From assembly GCA_029990175.1 (NCBI GenBank), contig JARKIP010000049.1:9588001-9652000 (forward strand): a stretch of 64,000 nt of DNA, in the 5' to 3' direction. Position numbers and translations under genes: made by a program. This stretch comes from Petunia secreta. Taxonomy: Eukaryota; Streptophyta; Magnoliopsida; Solanales; Solanaceae. Shown here piece after piece: positions 30,239 to 43,486 of the stretch. The first letter of the stretch is position 1. Each line of letters opens with the position of its first letter. The notes below the pieces were generated by a model, which saw only the letters and a program-made list of their open reading frames with translations, ran no database searches and was not told the origin of the DNA.

Positions 30239-32809
30239 TGACACGACCCGAAATCCGGTTAGGTCGTGCGGGCACCCGACATCCTTCCCTAGACCCGTCG
30301 GGCGAACCCTTACCAATTAAATAAGGAAAATAAATATAACAATTCATAGATAAGGGCAACACTTAAAATAAGACACAGACATATTGATACCTCTAAGCTG
30401 TACAAAAGAAATTACAGCTGACTACCCAACATACTAGGTTTAGGGTTATCCAGACTAGACATCTAAGAGTACAGAAGAAGACAAATACCTCCTGAAGCGA
30501 GCAATATGCAACTGAAATAATAAACATAAAACTGGTGGCCATCCGGAATAAAAGTTGGCTCACCCTGACAGCTGAAGTCGTCTTCGCTCCATCACAACGT
30601 GGCGAATTCAATCCTGGAGCAAACCTACCGAAACGAAATAGATAGACAAGAAACAAACAACAAACAAGGGTGAGTCAAAAGGACTCAATAAGTGGGGCAG
30701 ACTAGCCACCTCAAACAATAGGATAGCTAGCCAGGGAGGAGAAACAAATAAAAAAAATTCCTCTTATTTAAATTATAAAAAGGCAGAGCCAGATAATAAC
30801 TAGAAATACGTATGGAATGACAAACTCATCAACAACAAGGAACGTTGGATAACCAAAACATTTACGTATCCCGAATACATCAACAATCAGAAATACATCA
30901 TGTTGCGGCGTGCAACCCGATGCATATATTCCTCCTGTTGCGGCGTGCAACCCGATCCATATATTTATATCGTTGCGGCGTGCAACCCGATCCCCGCAAC
31001 CCAGAATGCGAGCCAGGAATATATAAACAAACTGAGATATGTCCACGACATAGTATACATACCGCATACGTAAAACACAACACAATACACATAATAGTCA
31101 GTATGCGGTGCAATGAGATGGGATGAATGCGGTACAATGCAATGCAGTCACATATGCCTGATACCTATCTCCGGCGCGGGACTCTCATCGTCTACCAGGA
31201 GATATATGCAATAATGACCCTTCACCGGCTCGGGACTCTCATCGATTACCGGGAAGTATATGCAATGATGACCCTTCACCGGCTCGGGACTCTCATCGAT
31301 TACCGGGAAGTATATGCAATGATGACCCTTCACCGGCTCGGGACTCTCATCGATTACCGGGAAGTATATGCAATGATGACCCTTCACCGGTGCGGGACTC
31401 TCATCGCCAACCGGGAAGTATATGCAATAATGACCCTTCGCCGGTGCGGGACTCTCATCGCCAACCGGGAAGTATATGCAGTAATGACAGCCAGAGTACA
31501 ATGCTCAGATACTCAATGCAATATCAGCAACGGGACATAACATATAATATACAATGTAAATCCAAAGCTAAGGCGTAATGAGTACGCCTATCGGCAGCTA
31601 CACATGTAAGGAACACGTGGTAGAAAATCCACGAGGCCAGGTGCCTCCAAAGAAATGGATATAAACACTTACCTCTTCCAAAACATAGTACGGCAAATCA
31701 ACAACCGCCTTATCCTTTGGTTTCCTTGCCAAACGATCCCACTATATTCAATAAGCAGAAAAATATGTCAATTTAGGCTAAAGGCTTCATTCCTCACATC
31801 TTAGGGCAATCCGGGTAGGAACCTGATACCCTATTCGCATACGCAATACGCAGGCCAGGCCTATGTACAGGGTTTAAGGTCACATAACCAAACCCCAAAT
31901 AAATTACGTTTATATGTTCCCCATAACTCACTGAGTACGAATATATAATCAATTCTCTTATCGGGGTCCATTTGACCCTTTAAACTATTAATTGAACTTA
32001 TTAAAACGATGTCTAATATTCCAATTTTTCCGTCAAAATATATTCAAACACACGTAATAAACTCAAATAATATATTAAGATCATTACCTGAATGTTTCAA
32101 GGTGAAAATTCTATCTTTTCTCCGACTCTTTTCTCATTATCTGGCATTTTTCGCTGCGTCATGAATTATTTTTTTCCTTCTGCGCTTTCATTTTTTCACG
32201 TTTCTGTGAAAAACGTTGAAATGCACAGGGATACATATCCCCACAACCACCGCCCACTTTTTTAATCTTTTACTTTCCTTTTTGTATTTTGTCTTTTTCC
32301 CATTTTGTTTTCCTTTTTTTTTTCTTTTCGCAACGAAAATTAAAATGGTACTCTGCGATATTCGAAATAATTCCAACTTTTGCATACAAGTTAAACAAAA
32401 TATATGTAACATACTCGCGAAGGCGGATCTCAAATCGGACTCCCAAAACTCAAGATGCGAATTTAAATGAAAAAAGTCAAATTATTTAACTTTCGGCATT
32501 TTAACGGAAACTAGCCGAACAACATCGAAATTCACTTTCGAAAGTTCATAAAAGTCACAAATAATCATACGAACCTAACGGCACTTTCGAATTTCGAATC
32601 GGAGCTCATTCGGCAAAACCGAGCTCGAAAATCTCTTTTCAATATTTATCGCCAATAAAAACTGAAACCTTCTTCCGATACCTACCAAACGAGGTCTGAT
32701 TTAGCTCAAATTTTACAGACAGGTCCTAATGGACATTACGAATATTTTAAAATTATCGACACGCCAATCGGAGTCCTAACTTCCGAAACGACTAACCGAG
32801 GTCGTTTCA
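30239..32809 (-). repeat. 3' LTR (element sense) of the nested gypsy element
   Basis: 2571 bp. It contains three copies of a GTTGCGGCGTGCAACCCGAT unit (30901-30990) and the 54-bp repeat array at 31169-31491. The polypurine tract GTGGAGGAGAA (minus) follows at 32820-32810. Confidence 0.9.
31169..31491. repeat. 54-bp tandem repeat, six units
   Basis: The units of the type CACCGGCTCGGGACTCTCAT... have a period of 54 bp, a multiple of three, which leaves long open frames on both strands. The first and the last two units diverge. The twin array is at 36876-37198. Confidence 0.92.
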
Positions 32810-34359
32810 TTCTCCTCCACTTAAACTCTCGTTCGTCCTCGAACGAGCCTATATCTAAAGCAAGATTCACGCTGATAACAAAAGAACTTGCACGACCTTC
32901 ATAAACTATCCCACGGAATTTTTCTCATGATTACAGAATTAAAACTATAACACGAACACCGAACTCTTGGAATAAAACATATCTGGATAATATGATAACA
33001 CCATTGCCCGGATTATTCTAACTAAGATGATCCTTGCTCGATCACGAGAGGAGAGTTCTACATTTTTGGAACAAAGATACACGGAACTCTGGATGGATTA
33101 ACATGATTCTGCAGCGAATCACATCGTCGATATACTTTACGATATAGAACAGTCTGATTGAACTAAGAGTTAGCTTACGCTTCAGCAACACCTTAGAGAT
33201 TAAGCATTACCATTCAGTATTTGGAGGAAGACTCCTCCACTTAAAGCACAAACTCTGGCAGCTATTTAGATAGGAATATTCATCCTCGCACAACCTGCTG
33301 GATTAAGAAAGACTTAGCTAAAACAGAATGCGGCTCCGACCTGAGCTACCAACTACCCTTTCGAGTTGCCAAACAGCTGCAACTCTCAAGTTTACAACTC
33401 CATACCTTTGCCGTAAAACCACCGCCTGATGGATGGTACTTCTATATAAATATTTCGGCAGAGTTTCCCCTAAAACTGGATGATCAGCAAAAACAGAACC
33501 AGCACTATGCTATATATGGGAATGGATACCCGGATAAACTGATATACAAAACAATAATATGCTTACCCGGCTACAATAACACGTACTCTGGCTCAACACA
33601 GGGAATGTCACAAATGGCTACCAATTGCCCAAGCTCACTAGTACCGGACGAAAAAGAAATGGAAATGGATCGAGGATAGAAATAATTAGAGCTTTAGGAA
33701 GTTCATCTTCTTATTTGCTTGACTACCAAAGTTAGACTACTTCCGCGTCAGGCGAGCCAAAAATCGCAATTGAAGAGATAGACATTAAATTAGCTCTATG
33801 GAACAACATCCATGCCAATTTAACCTCCCAATAAGAAGGAAACTCTGACAATTTACCAGAAACCCTTTTATAACCCAGATAAGCTTATAGGATAGCATGA
33901 TTCTACTAGAATTTCGAACCAAGAGGAGACACATAGATCGAGCATTACTTACCAGCCACTTTACACCGAAAGAAACGACGACACTTCCTGATGGTGACGA
34001 ATAAGAATCCCATCATCCTGCCAACACTGATTTCCGAGGAGAGAGGTAAAATGACTTGACATAATAACACAAGGTGGCATAACAGGATGCCAAGCAGGCA
34101 ATAGCAATACTGACCATCAAATCTCTCATATTTAGATCAGATAAACTAGTAGGGTCTCATAAATGCCAGGAATAAATCGTATCAGAAACTCACCCCTCTA
34201 CCGCAACCGATTCGTAATTACGACAACATCCAAGAAAACCGTCGAAACATGATAAGACACACCATTTCCAGATCGATCGGAAAGATAAATCTTACTTATA
34301 GATAAGGGAAGAAGAAACACACGGGTCTACTACATCGGATGTCTCAGCATCCTGCCAGA
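32810..34359. other. Interior of the nested element, 3' part (element sense)
   Basis: Follows the polypurine tract (32810-32820). I find no supportable coding segment; where pol would be expected there is only unrecognisable sequence. Confidence 0.5.
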
Positions 34360-35180
34360 CTAGCAGTTCATAGAACTGCCTCTGCAGCTGAGTCGAGCCA
34401 CTACCCTGAAAATTACTTCTAGAAGAACCACTACCACCACGCTCTCGACCTCTACTGGATGGTGGCATTTCTCTGATTGATTAACATTTAAATGAAATTC
34501 CTGCGGCTGTGCAGGTGTCTGAGGGCAAGAAGAAGGACGATTGTCTACTTGCTGGAGTAAGGAAAAACTCCTCAAAGGATAACCAGACTCATGACAGTGA
34601 TAACAGCTTTTCATTGAAAATGGAAGCTGGACATATTGTCGATAGCTATAAAGAGAAAAACTGGGTCTAATCTTGATGAACTACTCGCACACTCTGAGAA
34701 TCACGCTCTACAAGCTGAGATAACCTGGAAGGTGACTTCCAAAAATAATCAGAACTTTTACCTCCAAATGAGGTACCATGGTTACCCACTAGGGCCACGG
34801 GATCTCTTGCTCTCCCGCTCTAACTTATGGTATGCCTCGTACCTCTGAGCAATATTAACAACATCAAATAAAATCCAGCCTCAATTTCTCGAGTCATTTG
34901 GGATTTCAAGGAAAAATAAAGGTCATCAATAAATCTTTGAATCTCTCGAAAGGCTCATGAACTAGTTCTAGTGCATATCCAGCCATTCTATAGAATTCAT
35001 TCTCATATTCTGAAACACCAACAGGCTAACCGATAGGCTACCCTGTCCAATCCACTCAAACTGGAAACACATTTCATCTCGCTCGCTACTCGAAAGGAAC
35101 TTTTCCACGAATCTAGAAAAAAACCGAATCAAGTTAGCTAATAAGAGAGCGGGCCACCAATTCAAGGCTGGACCTTGGAA
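34360..35180 (-). pseudogene. Gag relic in the nested element
   Basis: Broken minus-strand frames keep gag fragments in order: FVEKFLSSSERDEMCFQFEW and QGSLSVS (35165-34968), then a segment with RFIDDLYFSLKSQMTREIEA (about 34950-34870), and a degenerate zinc knuckle CYHCHESGY (34608-34582) that has lost its later ligands. These are patterns of gag from chromovirus-like gypsy elements. Several stops and frame changes mean no protein is made. The element must have moved with proteins made elsewhere, since its LTRs are nearly identical. Confidence 0.7.
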
Positions 35181-35928
35181 CTGGAAAGAAGAATAATTAA
35201 CACCATACCGCTCGATATGATCAAGAGCCTGAATAATATGCTGGCATCATTTTATTTTAAAGGCTTACACAGGGATTATCTGATGCATGGCTTGACAATA
35301 TCGGAAGATTCAACCGCGTAAAATAATGCAACCTCTTTGGGCACTCGGACCCAATAATTACCTCCGCTGGCTAACCAGCCAGAACAATTGGTGGCACAAC
35401 ACATGCTGCTTCTAGAACATAATTTACCGCGACAATACTAAGAACTGGAATAGGAGCTCCCTGAGACCGAACGTCTGCACATGTGGCAACCTGATAGGCT
35501 GCCCAGCGAATAATAGGTTCTTACGGTATCTGCATCACCAAGATTCTTGTCAAAGCATCATAGAGAGCCCAGAGAACTACAAGGCCCTGCTCCCTTGCCC
35601 ATCGCGAGCTCGTACAGCTGGGACCTCCGTAACTAGATCGTCAGAACGATCAAAACTCTCCGGGCTTCGTCAGTGCTAGCCCAGGCTAGACTGTTTCGTC
35701 CTGAACTCATTCCATTTGCTGATTTGTCATATGAGGTTTCACAATTACCACGAAGGAATTAACGAATTAACGAAAATACTTTTGAATCCTAGACCGATGC
35801 ACGATAAGAGATAAAGGAAGTGAAACTTCCTAAATGCCATCATAGCCTCTCATAGATAACTACGGACGTCTACATACCCATCACCGAGACTCTACTAGAC
35901 ACTGTCTTAGTCTGGATAAACTCTAAAC
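35181..35928. other. Interior of the nested element, leader side
   Basis: No gene seen. It should contain the leader and the start of gag; only weak coding traces are visible. Confidence 0.4.
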
Positions 35929-35945
35929 TGGGCTCTGATACAAAC
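35929..35945 (-). other. Primer binding site (tRNA-iMet type) of the nested element
   Basis: The minus strand reads TTTGTATCAGAGCCCAG next to the LTR. The plant initiator tRNA-Met site is TGGTATCAGAGCCAG, so TATCAGAGCC is kept and the first bases are altered. Confidence 0.7.
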
Positions 35946-38516
35946 TGACACGACCCGAAATCCGGTTAGGTCGTGCGGGCACCCGACATCCTCCCCTAGA
36001 CCCGTCGGGCGAACCCTTACCAATTAAATAAGGAAAATAAATATAACAATTCATAGATAAGGGCAACACTTAAAATAAGACACAGACATATTGATACCTC
36101 TAAGCTGTACAAAAGAAATTACAGCTGACTACCCAACATACTAGGTTTAGGGTTATCCAGACTAGACATCTAAGAGTACAGAAGAAGACAAATACCTCCT
36201 GAAGCGAGCAATATGCAACTGAAATAATAAACATAAAACTGGTGGCCATCCGGAATAAAAGTTGGCTCACCCTGACAGCTGAAGTCGTCTTCGCTCCATC
36301 ACAACGTGGCGAATTCAATCCTGGAGCAAACCTACCGAAACGAAATAGATAGACAAGAAACAAACAACAAACAAGGGTGAGTCAAAAGGACTCAATAAGT
36401 GGGGCAGACTAGCCACCTCAAAGAATAGGATAGCTAGCCAGGGAGGAGAAACAAATAAAAAAAATTCCTCTTATTTAAATTATAAAAAGGCAGAGCCAGA
36501 TAATAACTAGAAATACGTATGGAATGACAAACTCATCAACAACAAGGAACGTTGGATAACCAAAACATTTACGTATCCCGAATACATCAACAATCAGAAA
36601 TACATCATGTTGCGGCGTGCAACCCGATGCATATATTCCTCCTGTTGCGGCGTGCAACCCGATCCATATATTTATATCGTTGCGGCGTGCAACCCGATCC
36701 CCGCAACCCAGAATGCGAGCCAGGAATATATAAACAAACTGAGATATGTCCACGACATAGTATACATACCGCATACGTAAAACACAACACAATACACATA
36801 ATAGTCAGTATGCGGTGCAATGAGATGGGATGAATGCGGTACAATGCAATGCAGTCACATATGCCTGATACCTATCTCCGGCGCGGGACTCTCATCGTCT
36901 ACCAGGAGATATATGCAATAATGACCCTTCACCGGCTCGGGACTCTCATCGATTACCGGGAAGTATATGCAATGATGACCCTTCACCGGCTCGGGACTCT
37001 CATCGATTACCGGGAAGTATATGCAATGATGACCCTTCACCGGCTCGGGACTCTCATCGATTACCGGGAAGTATATGCAATGATGACCCTTCACCGGTGC
37101 GGGACTCTCATCGCCAACCGGGAAGTATATGCAATAATGACCCTTCGCCGGTGCGGGACTCTCATCGCCAACCGGGAAGTATATGCAGTAATGACAGCCA
37201 GAGTACAATGCTCAGATACTCAATGCAATATCAGCAACGGGACATAACATATAATATACAATGTAAATCCAAAGCTAAGGCGTAATGAGTACGCCTATCG
37301 GCAGCTACACATGTAAGGAACACGTGGTAGAAAATCCACGAGGCCAGGTGCCTCCAAAGAAATGGATATAAACACTTACCTCTTCCAAAACATAGTACGG
37401 CAAATCAACAACCGCCTTATCCTTTGGTTTCCTTGCCAAACGATCCCACTATATTCAATAAGCAGAAAAATATGTCAATTTAGGCTAAAGGCTTCATTCC
37501 TCACATCTTAGGGCAATCCGGGTAGGAACCTGATACCCTATTCGCATACGCAATACGCAGGCCAGGCCTATGTACAGGGTTTAAGGTCACATAACCAAAC
37601 CCCAAATAAATTACGTTTATATGTTCCCCATAACTCACTGAGTACGAATATATAATCAATTCTCTTATCGGGGTCCATTTGACCCTTTAAACTATTAATT
37701 GAACTTATTAAAACGATGTCTAATATTCCAATTTTTCCGTCAAAATATATTCAAACACACGTAATAAACTCAAATAATATATTAACATCATTACCTGAAT
37801 GTTTCAAGGTGAAAATTCTATCTTTTCTCCGACTCTTTTCTCAGTATCTGGCATTTTTCGCTGCGTCATGAATTATTTTTTTCCTTCTGCGCTTTCATTT
37901 TTTCACGTTTCTGTGAAAAACGTTGAAATGCACAGGGATACATATCCCCACAACCACCGCCCACTTTTTTTAATCTTTTGCTTTCCTTTTTGTATTTTGT
38001 CTTTTTCCTATTTTGTTTTCCTTTTTTTTTCTTTTCGCAACGAAAATTAAAATGGTACTCTGCGATATTCGAAATAATTCCAACTTTTGCATACAAGTTA
38101 AACAAAATATATGTAACATACTCGCGAAGGCGGATCTCAAATCGGACTCCCAAAACTCAAGATGCGAATTTAAATGAAAAAAGTCAAATTATTTAACTTT
38201 CGGCATTTTAACGGAAACTAGCCGAACAACATCGAAATTCACTTTCGAAAGTTCATAAAAGTCACAAATAATCATACGAACCTAACGATACTTTCGAATT
38301 TCGAATCGGAGCTCATTCGGCAAAACCGAGCTCGAAAATCTCTTTTCAATATTTATCGCCAATAAAAACTGAAACCTTCTTCCGATACCTACCAAACGAG
38401 GTCTGATTTAGCTCAAATTTTACAGACAGGTCCTAATGGACATTACGAATATTTTAAAATTATCGACACGCCAATCGGAGTCCTAATTTCCGAAACGACT
38501 AACCGAGGTCGTTTCA
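35946..38516 (-). repeat. 5' LTR (element sense) of the nested gypsy element
   Basis: 2571 bp, near-identical to 30239-32809 at an offset of 5707 bp, including the repeat array 36876-37198. Confidence 0.9.
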
Positions 38517-41081
38517 ATGGATAACCTGGCAACTAATAAACTATATTAGATCCTTCACAAAATGCAATTTCAAACCCAATAGAACAGAAGTTATCAAGCA
38601 AGCTCATAGCCAACAAAATATCAACCATCACTAGGATAAAAGACTCAAGAACATTCTTAAACAATTAACTGGACAGACTCCCACACGCGCACAGAATCTG
38701 CAACATCTTTACTCCCTCCTGAACTACTTCAAACAGGCCCTATACAAACTAAAGCACAACAAAATACCCAGCCCTAAACTACCTGCTGCACCTGACCTCC
38801 AAAACAGCCTAACACCACCTATAGGCCCCCCTGGGAACAGGAATAACATCCTGACTCGACTCCACACAAACTGCAATCCAATCAGACCTCTCTAAGCAAC
38901 TATACACCAACCTGAACACTTCCCAGCACCTGCAAACTGCCTAAACCAACCTCCTGATCCTTCTACAACCAATAAACATCCTCACACCAACTATAGACCC
39001 TGCAGCAACTAGAAACTAACCCTTGCACCTTTGCCATCACTTTACAATCTTAAAATAACTCTCTAGAACAGCCTCTCTCAAGACTTAATGCATCCTAACA
39101 CCACCAAACAAACAGAACCCCCATACCCCTGCTGCTACCTCTTACATCATCCTGGAAACAACCTGATTCTCTAATACCCTCCAGGCCACCTGCACCTTGG
39201 AACTAGATGAGCCTATGGATACCCTGCTTACTAAGATAGCACCTGAACATTTCCCAGCTCATTACACCAGCCCTGGACTCCACTAAATACCCTGCACCTA
39301 ACAGCTTTCTAATCATCAGAAACAATTCCCTGAAAACTTCTAACACTCTATTGCCATCAAACACCATAGCAGATTCCCTAAAGAAAACATGCACCTCCTA
39401 AGCCAACCTGCCACCACCCTCACTGCCTTGAACGAATACCAGGAACTAACCAAACACTTGCGACCCCTTTTTGAAATCAGCCTAAAACTACCAAAACAAC
39501 CTCTAATCAATTCTGCATACACCAAAGCTCATCTACAGCTATTGCAACTATCAGAAGCCACACTAACTACATGCACTAGCCCTGAACTCAAGCTGGAAAC
39601 CTTCTAACTCAAAGAGAAACATTAACAATTTCCCACCAGAGCTCCTTCACAATAAATCCACCAGGATACAATCCACACAAGAGAACCAGACAAGCTAATG
39701 CAGGCAGAAAGCATCTAGAAAAGAAACTGAACTAGGAAAGAGTAATACTTTCTTTAAAACACACCAACATAGTGAACCTATCAAGACTTAAAGAACTAAA
39801 TTATATAAAGGGGCAAGGCTGGACTGATCTAGGGGAAATGATCGATTCTATTAAGCAGTTTTTTACTAGTTTGAACAAGCTGAAAACAAGAAAAACTCTT
39901 CACACTTTCACTTCCAAATTCTCCACATTGTTACCTAACAAGTTGACTACACAAGGATCATTAACAGTAGCAATTAACTTCAGTATTTAGCACTGATATT
40001 GAACTGCTACTAATTATACAAAACAAACACAGCATATAAAGAAGAAATGGAGGATCACTAACCTTATGCGAGGCAGTGAAATGAGGCTCGAATCTGAGTT
40101 TCTGTGAGCACCTCGACAAGCTGAATGAACGCAGGGCGACTCACTTTGACCTCAAAATAAAATTTAACTAAAAATATATACTTAACTGCCAGGAACTTTT
40201 TAGAGTTGAAAAAATGGTTATTCAAATCCCCAAAATTCCTTTTTCTTCCCCTTTTTTTTTACTGTGCGTAGGGGTTTTTATAGGGGTTTTAAGAGTGCCA
40301 AAGCGCCTGAATTTCGATGTGGGATAAATCCAATATATATGCTGAATCTAAAGATGAAAACAGGTAAAAAAAAAGAGTAAAAATGAAACGAAATTTACCT
40401 TGTTGATTCGACGGTGGAAAATCAATCCTTTTAGACTGGATGGGTGAGATTTTGAGGATTGTACTTCCTCTTCCCTCATTTGTCCAGCACAAAAGGTGAT
40501 TGTACTGGATAAACGAGAGAAGGAAAGCAATCCGACGTCGCTTAGGATATACCCAGGGACCACTGTGACGCCATGATTTTGGCTTCTTGTTGATTTAGGA
40601 GGGAGAAATTTGGGGGAAATTGACGATTTAGGGCTAGGGGTCGCGAGGGAAACGGGTTTGGGGAATTGGGAATTCGGGTCGCGGGTGAGGGAATGGGAAT
40701 TGGGAATATCTGATGTGATTTTGGGGAAGTGAAAGTGGGCCGGGTCGTGTGATGGGCTGATGGGCCAGGGGAGGTTATTATGTGTATTGTATGTATTGTA
40801 TATGTGGGCTGGAAATTAATTCGTAAGGCAATTTTAGCCCCACTTTAGGGATTATATGAGTAAGTGAAAAAAGTTGCACGGGTAGACTGAAAATTAGGAC
40901 TTAGAACTATTTTGGACTTCTTTTGAAATTAATTAATTTACCTTAATTAAATTTAATTAATTAATCTCAATTCAAATAATTTTAATTATCTAATTCTAAT
41001 TTTAATTTTATTTTAATAATTGATTCTCATTTAAATAATTCAGCCGTTAATTATGTCTCGGGGCGAAATTGAGTGTCAACA

Positions 41082-41095
41082 GCTGCCCCTCTTTA
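41082..41095 (-). other. Polypurine tract, internal region 2
   Basis: TAAAGAGGGGCAGC on the minus strand, identical to 19819-19832, directly beside LTR B. Confidence 0.8.
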
Positions 41096-41230
41096 CCCGG
41101 AAAAGGATGAAAGAATTTTTAGGGTAAAGAAGTTGACGAGAAACCAATTTTGTCCCGATAAAACCAAGACTTTTGATTCCATGGACCAAAAATGCGAGGC
41201 TTATGGGCATGGCCGAACTCCGGTTTCCGA

Positions 41231-41279
41231 GTTGCCTACATATCTCGGGCCGAAAGAGAATCAGGCCATATGTAGTTCG
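41231..41279 (-). other. CTACATAT stem-loop motif, second copy
   Basis: Arms at 41236-41243 and 41268-41275. It is the counterpart of 19968-20016; a loop base differs (GGCC for GACC) while the arms are unchanged. Confidence 0.55.
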
Positions 41280-41819
41280 ACGACACTTAGATACAAAGAC
41301 TCGCACGATTGACAAAAGAAAGGACGCACGAATAGAAAAGAATTCAAACTGACGCCTAATCTGAAATGAAAGATTAGGTGAAACTTGCTTGTTCGAGCGC
41401 GATTCTTCAGATCCTCGTTGACGAGTCTAGCTCATATCAATGATTTCTCCAGTTCACTGCTAAGAAAAAGTTCCACGTTATGCTCCAAATGCTGTTGCGG
41501 TGCTGCTAAAATCTTGTAATAAACTTGACAAACGATAAGTGAGCAACTGCTTATAAGACTTTGATAATTGGAAATAAAGAATAACATAAAACTGTAAATG
41601 CGAGTTGTGATATCATCAATAAATTTTTCTTTCGATCAACTGACGAGGCGCTCCGCCGGGGGAACCTCTAGGCCGATCATTATTCTGAAACAGTAAAGTG
41701 AAACAATAAGTAAAGCGAGTACGAATTGCAGAATATAAGGCTGTTACAAAATAAGTCGACTAACGAGACATAATGCCTCAAGTTGACTTGGCTAGTCTAT
41801 ACCCTACGCAGGTAACATA

Positions 41820-42833
41820 ACGTTTATTTATAAGGCAAACGAGCCTAAAACGTTCAATTATAAGGCGAACGAGCCTAGAACGTCCAATTATAAGGCGAAC
41901 GAGCCTAAAACGTTCAATTAAAAGGCGAACGAGCCTAAACCATTAGGCAAGCAAAGAGGCAAAATTCATTAAAGCAGATGCTTCTTTAGACTTAGGAATA
42001 TCTGCAAATCACAAAATGAAATTTTAGTAAACGTTCCCATAAGCGAAATAGAAATGAAACGGATAGGCTTAACAATTTGCAAGGAATATAAGAAATAAAA
42101 AATGCCGCCTTTCGGCAATAAACTATCATAAAGCATAATGCTTTAGATCGTGAAGAGGTAGTCTACAATGCAATCTCGGAATGTGCTCCATTCAACTGAT
42201 AAAGAAATGAGGCGTCGGGTCCCGAAGCATCCAACGTCCTAGCACAACTTGAAAACCTGCATATCCCATTTACGGGTGGGTTAACCCGAATTGTTCATTT
42301 ATAAGGTGAACAGGCCCAAAACGTTCATTTCTAAGGCGAACGAGCCTAAAACGTTCATTTACAAGGCGAACGAGCCTAAAACGTTCATTTATAAGGCGAA
42401 CGAGCCTAAAGAGCGTAAGATAAAGCAAAACACAAAGCTCATTAAAGTAGGTACTTCTTCAAACTCAGCAATATCGTCTTTCGGCAATAAACAATGATAA
42501 AGCATAACGCTTTAATGATCTAGTGGCAGTTTGCGATTTAATCTTGAATTGTACTCCAATCACTTGACAAAGAAAATGAACCGTCCAGTCTTGAAGCGTC
42601 AAATGTTCCAAAGCAACTTGAAGTAAATCTCCGATTTACGGGTGGATGGACCCGGATCATTAATTATAAGGCAAACAGGTCTAAAACATTCAATTATAAG
42701 GCGAATGAGCCCAAAACGTTCAATTATAAGGCGAACGAGCCTAAGACGTCCATTTATAAGGCGAACGAGCCTAAAACGTTCAATTATAAGGCGGACGAGC
42801 CTAAAACATTCATTTATAAGGCGAACGAACCTT
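41820..42833 (-). repeat. Three arrays of the 30-bp hairpin repeat (internal region 2)
   Basis: The arrays are 41820-41939, 42294-42410 and 42657-42833, with the same unit counts as in internal region 1 and a few base changes. Confidence 0.85.
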
Positions 42834-43202
42834 CATTTAATAGTAACCTGCAAAATAAAGTTGCAAATTGGATTAATTTAGGTAAAATAATGCAAAGCAA
42901 ATAAGCAAAGCTAGGTCGAGTTGCTTGTATTGATAATGCTGCACAACGTTGAATGCTGCCTTCAGTCCATATTGAAACCGATGTTCAATTTTGCTAGTTC
43001 TTCTTATTCTACTGCTTTTGGAATTCCTGCATCCAAAGAAAAATCGTGAGTTCGGAAAGATGGGCCCAAAAGCCTCAACATTTTGTTTTGCTCCTTCTGT
43101 CTTTATGCTGAAGTTTGCAGTAGCTCTAAAATGAATTTGCCCCCTGTTTTCAAAGAAAAGCTGTTAGTTTTTGAACAAATAGTGGCTGGCTTGATTGAGC
43201 AC

Positions 43203-43463
43203 CTAATGCGGCTTCAAATCTGCATCTTCTTGTATGGAAATCAGATGTATTGCTGCTGCGAGAGTCTGATGCCCTTGAAATTCTTCTTTTGCACAAAAGA
43301 TATCATCTAAGATTGATCTGGCTTGGCTTATTTGGAAAAATGGATTTTCATTGCTTTCGGGATTAAAAACCCAATAAAGGGTACAAGATAGTTCATTACA
43401 TAAAACTTCAAAAGAGTAGGAAAACATAAGATAGTCGGGCAATAATGCCATTTCAACAAGCAA
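43203..43463 (-). CDS. Small ORF downstream of gag-b, copy 2 (unknown)
   Basis: 86 codons, identical in translation to 21940-22200. I do not recognise it. Confidence 0.25.
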   Translation of the reverse strand: MLVEMALLPDYLMFSYSFEVLCNELSCTLYWVFNPESNENPFFQISQARSILDDIFCAKEEFQGHQTLAAAIHLISIQEDADLKPH

Positions 43464-43486
43464 AGTGTTGTCATTTGATCTTCTTG

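Larger units (their letters stand above)
30239..38516 (-). mobile_element. Nested gypsy element without pol (8278 bp)
   Basis: Inserted in LTR B with target duplication ATGGA (30234-30238 and 38517-38521). Its LTRs, 30239-32809 and 35946-38516, are both 2571 bp and differ at only about ten sites by eye. Plus-strand ends are TGACACGACCCG and GTCGTTTCA. The primer site (iMet type) lies next to the right LTR and the polypurine tract next to the left LTR, so the element points to the left. The 3136-bp interior has only a broken gag. Confidence 0.93.
28619..41081 (-). repeat. LTR B (shared middle LTR, split by a nested element)
   Basis: It serves as the 5' LTR for internal region 1 and the 3' LTR for internal region 2. 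Without the insert 30239-38516 and its 5-bp duplication it is about 4180 bp, matching LTRs A and C. The left part is 28619-30238 and the right part 38517-41081. Confidence 0.92.

Noticed and set aside
31127..31540. 137-codon plus-strand ORF (and its minus-strand partner) with 18-residue repeats
   Set aside because: It is produced by a 54-bp repeat inside an LTR; frames are open on both strands and no domain is seen.
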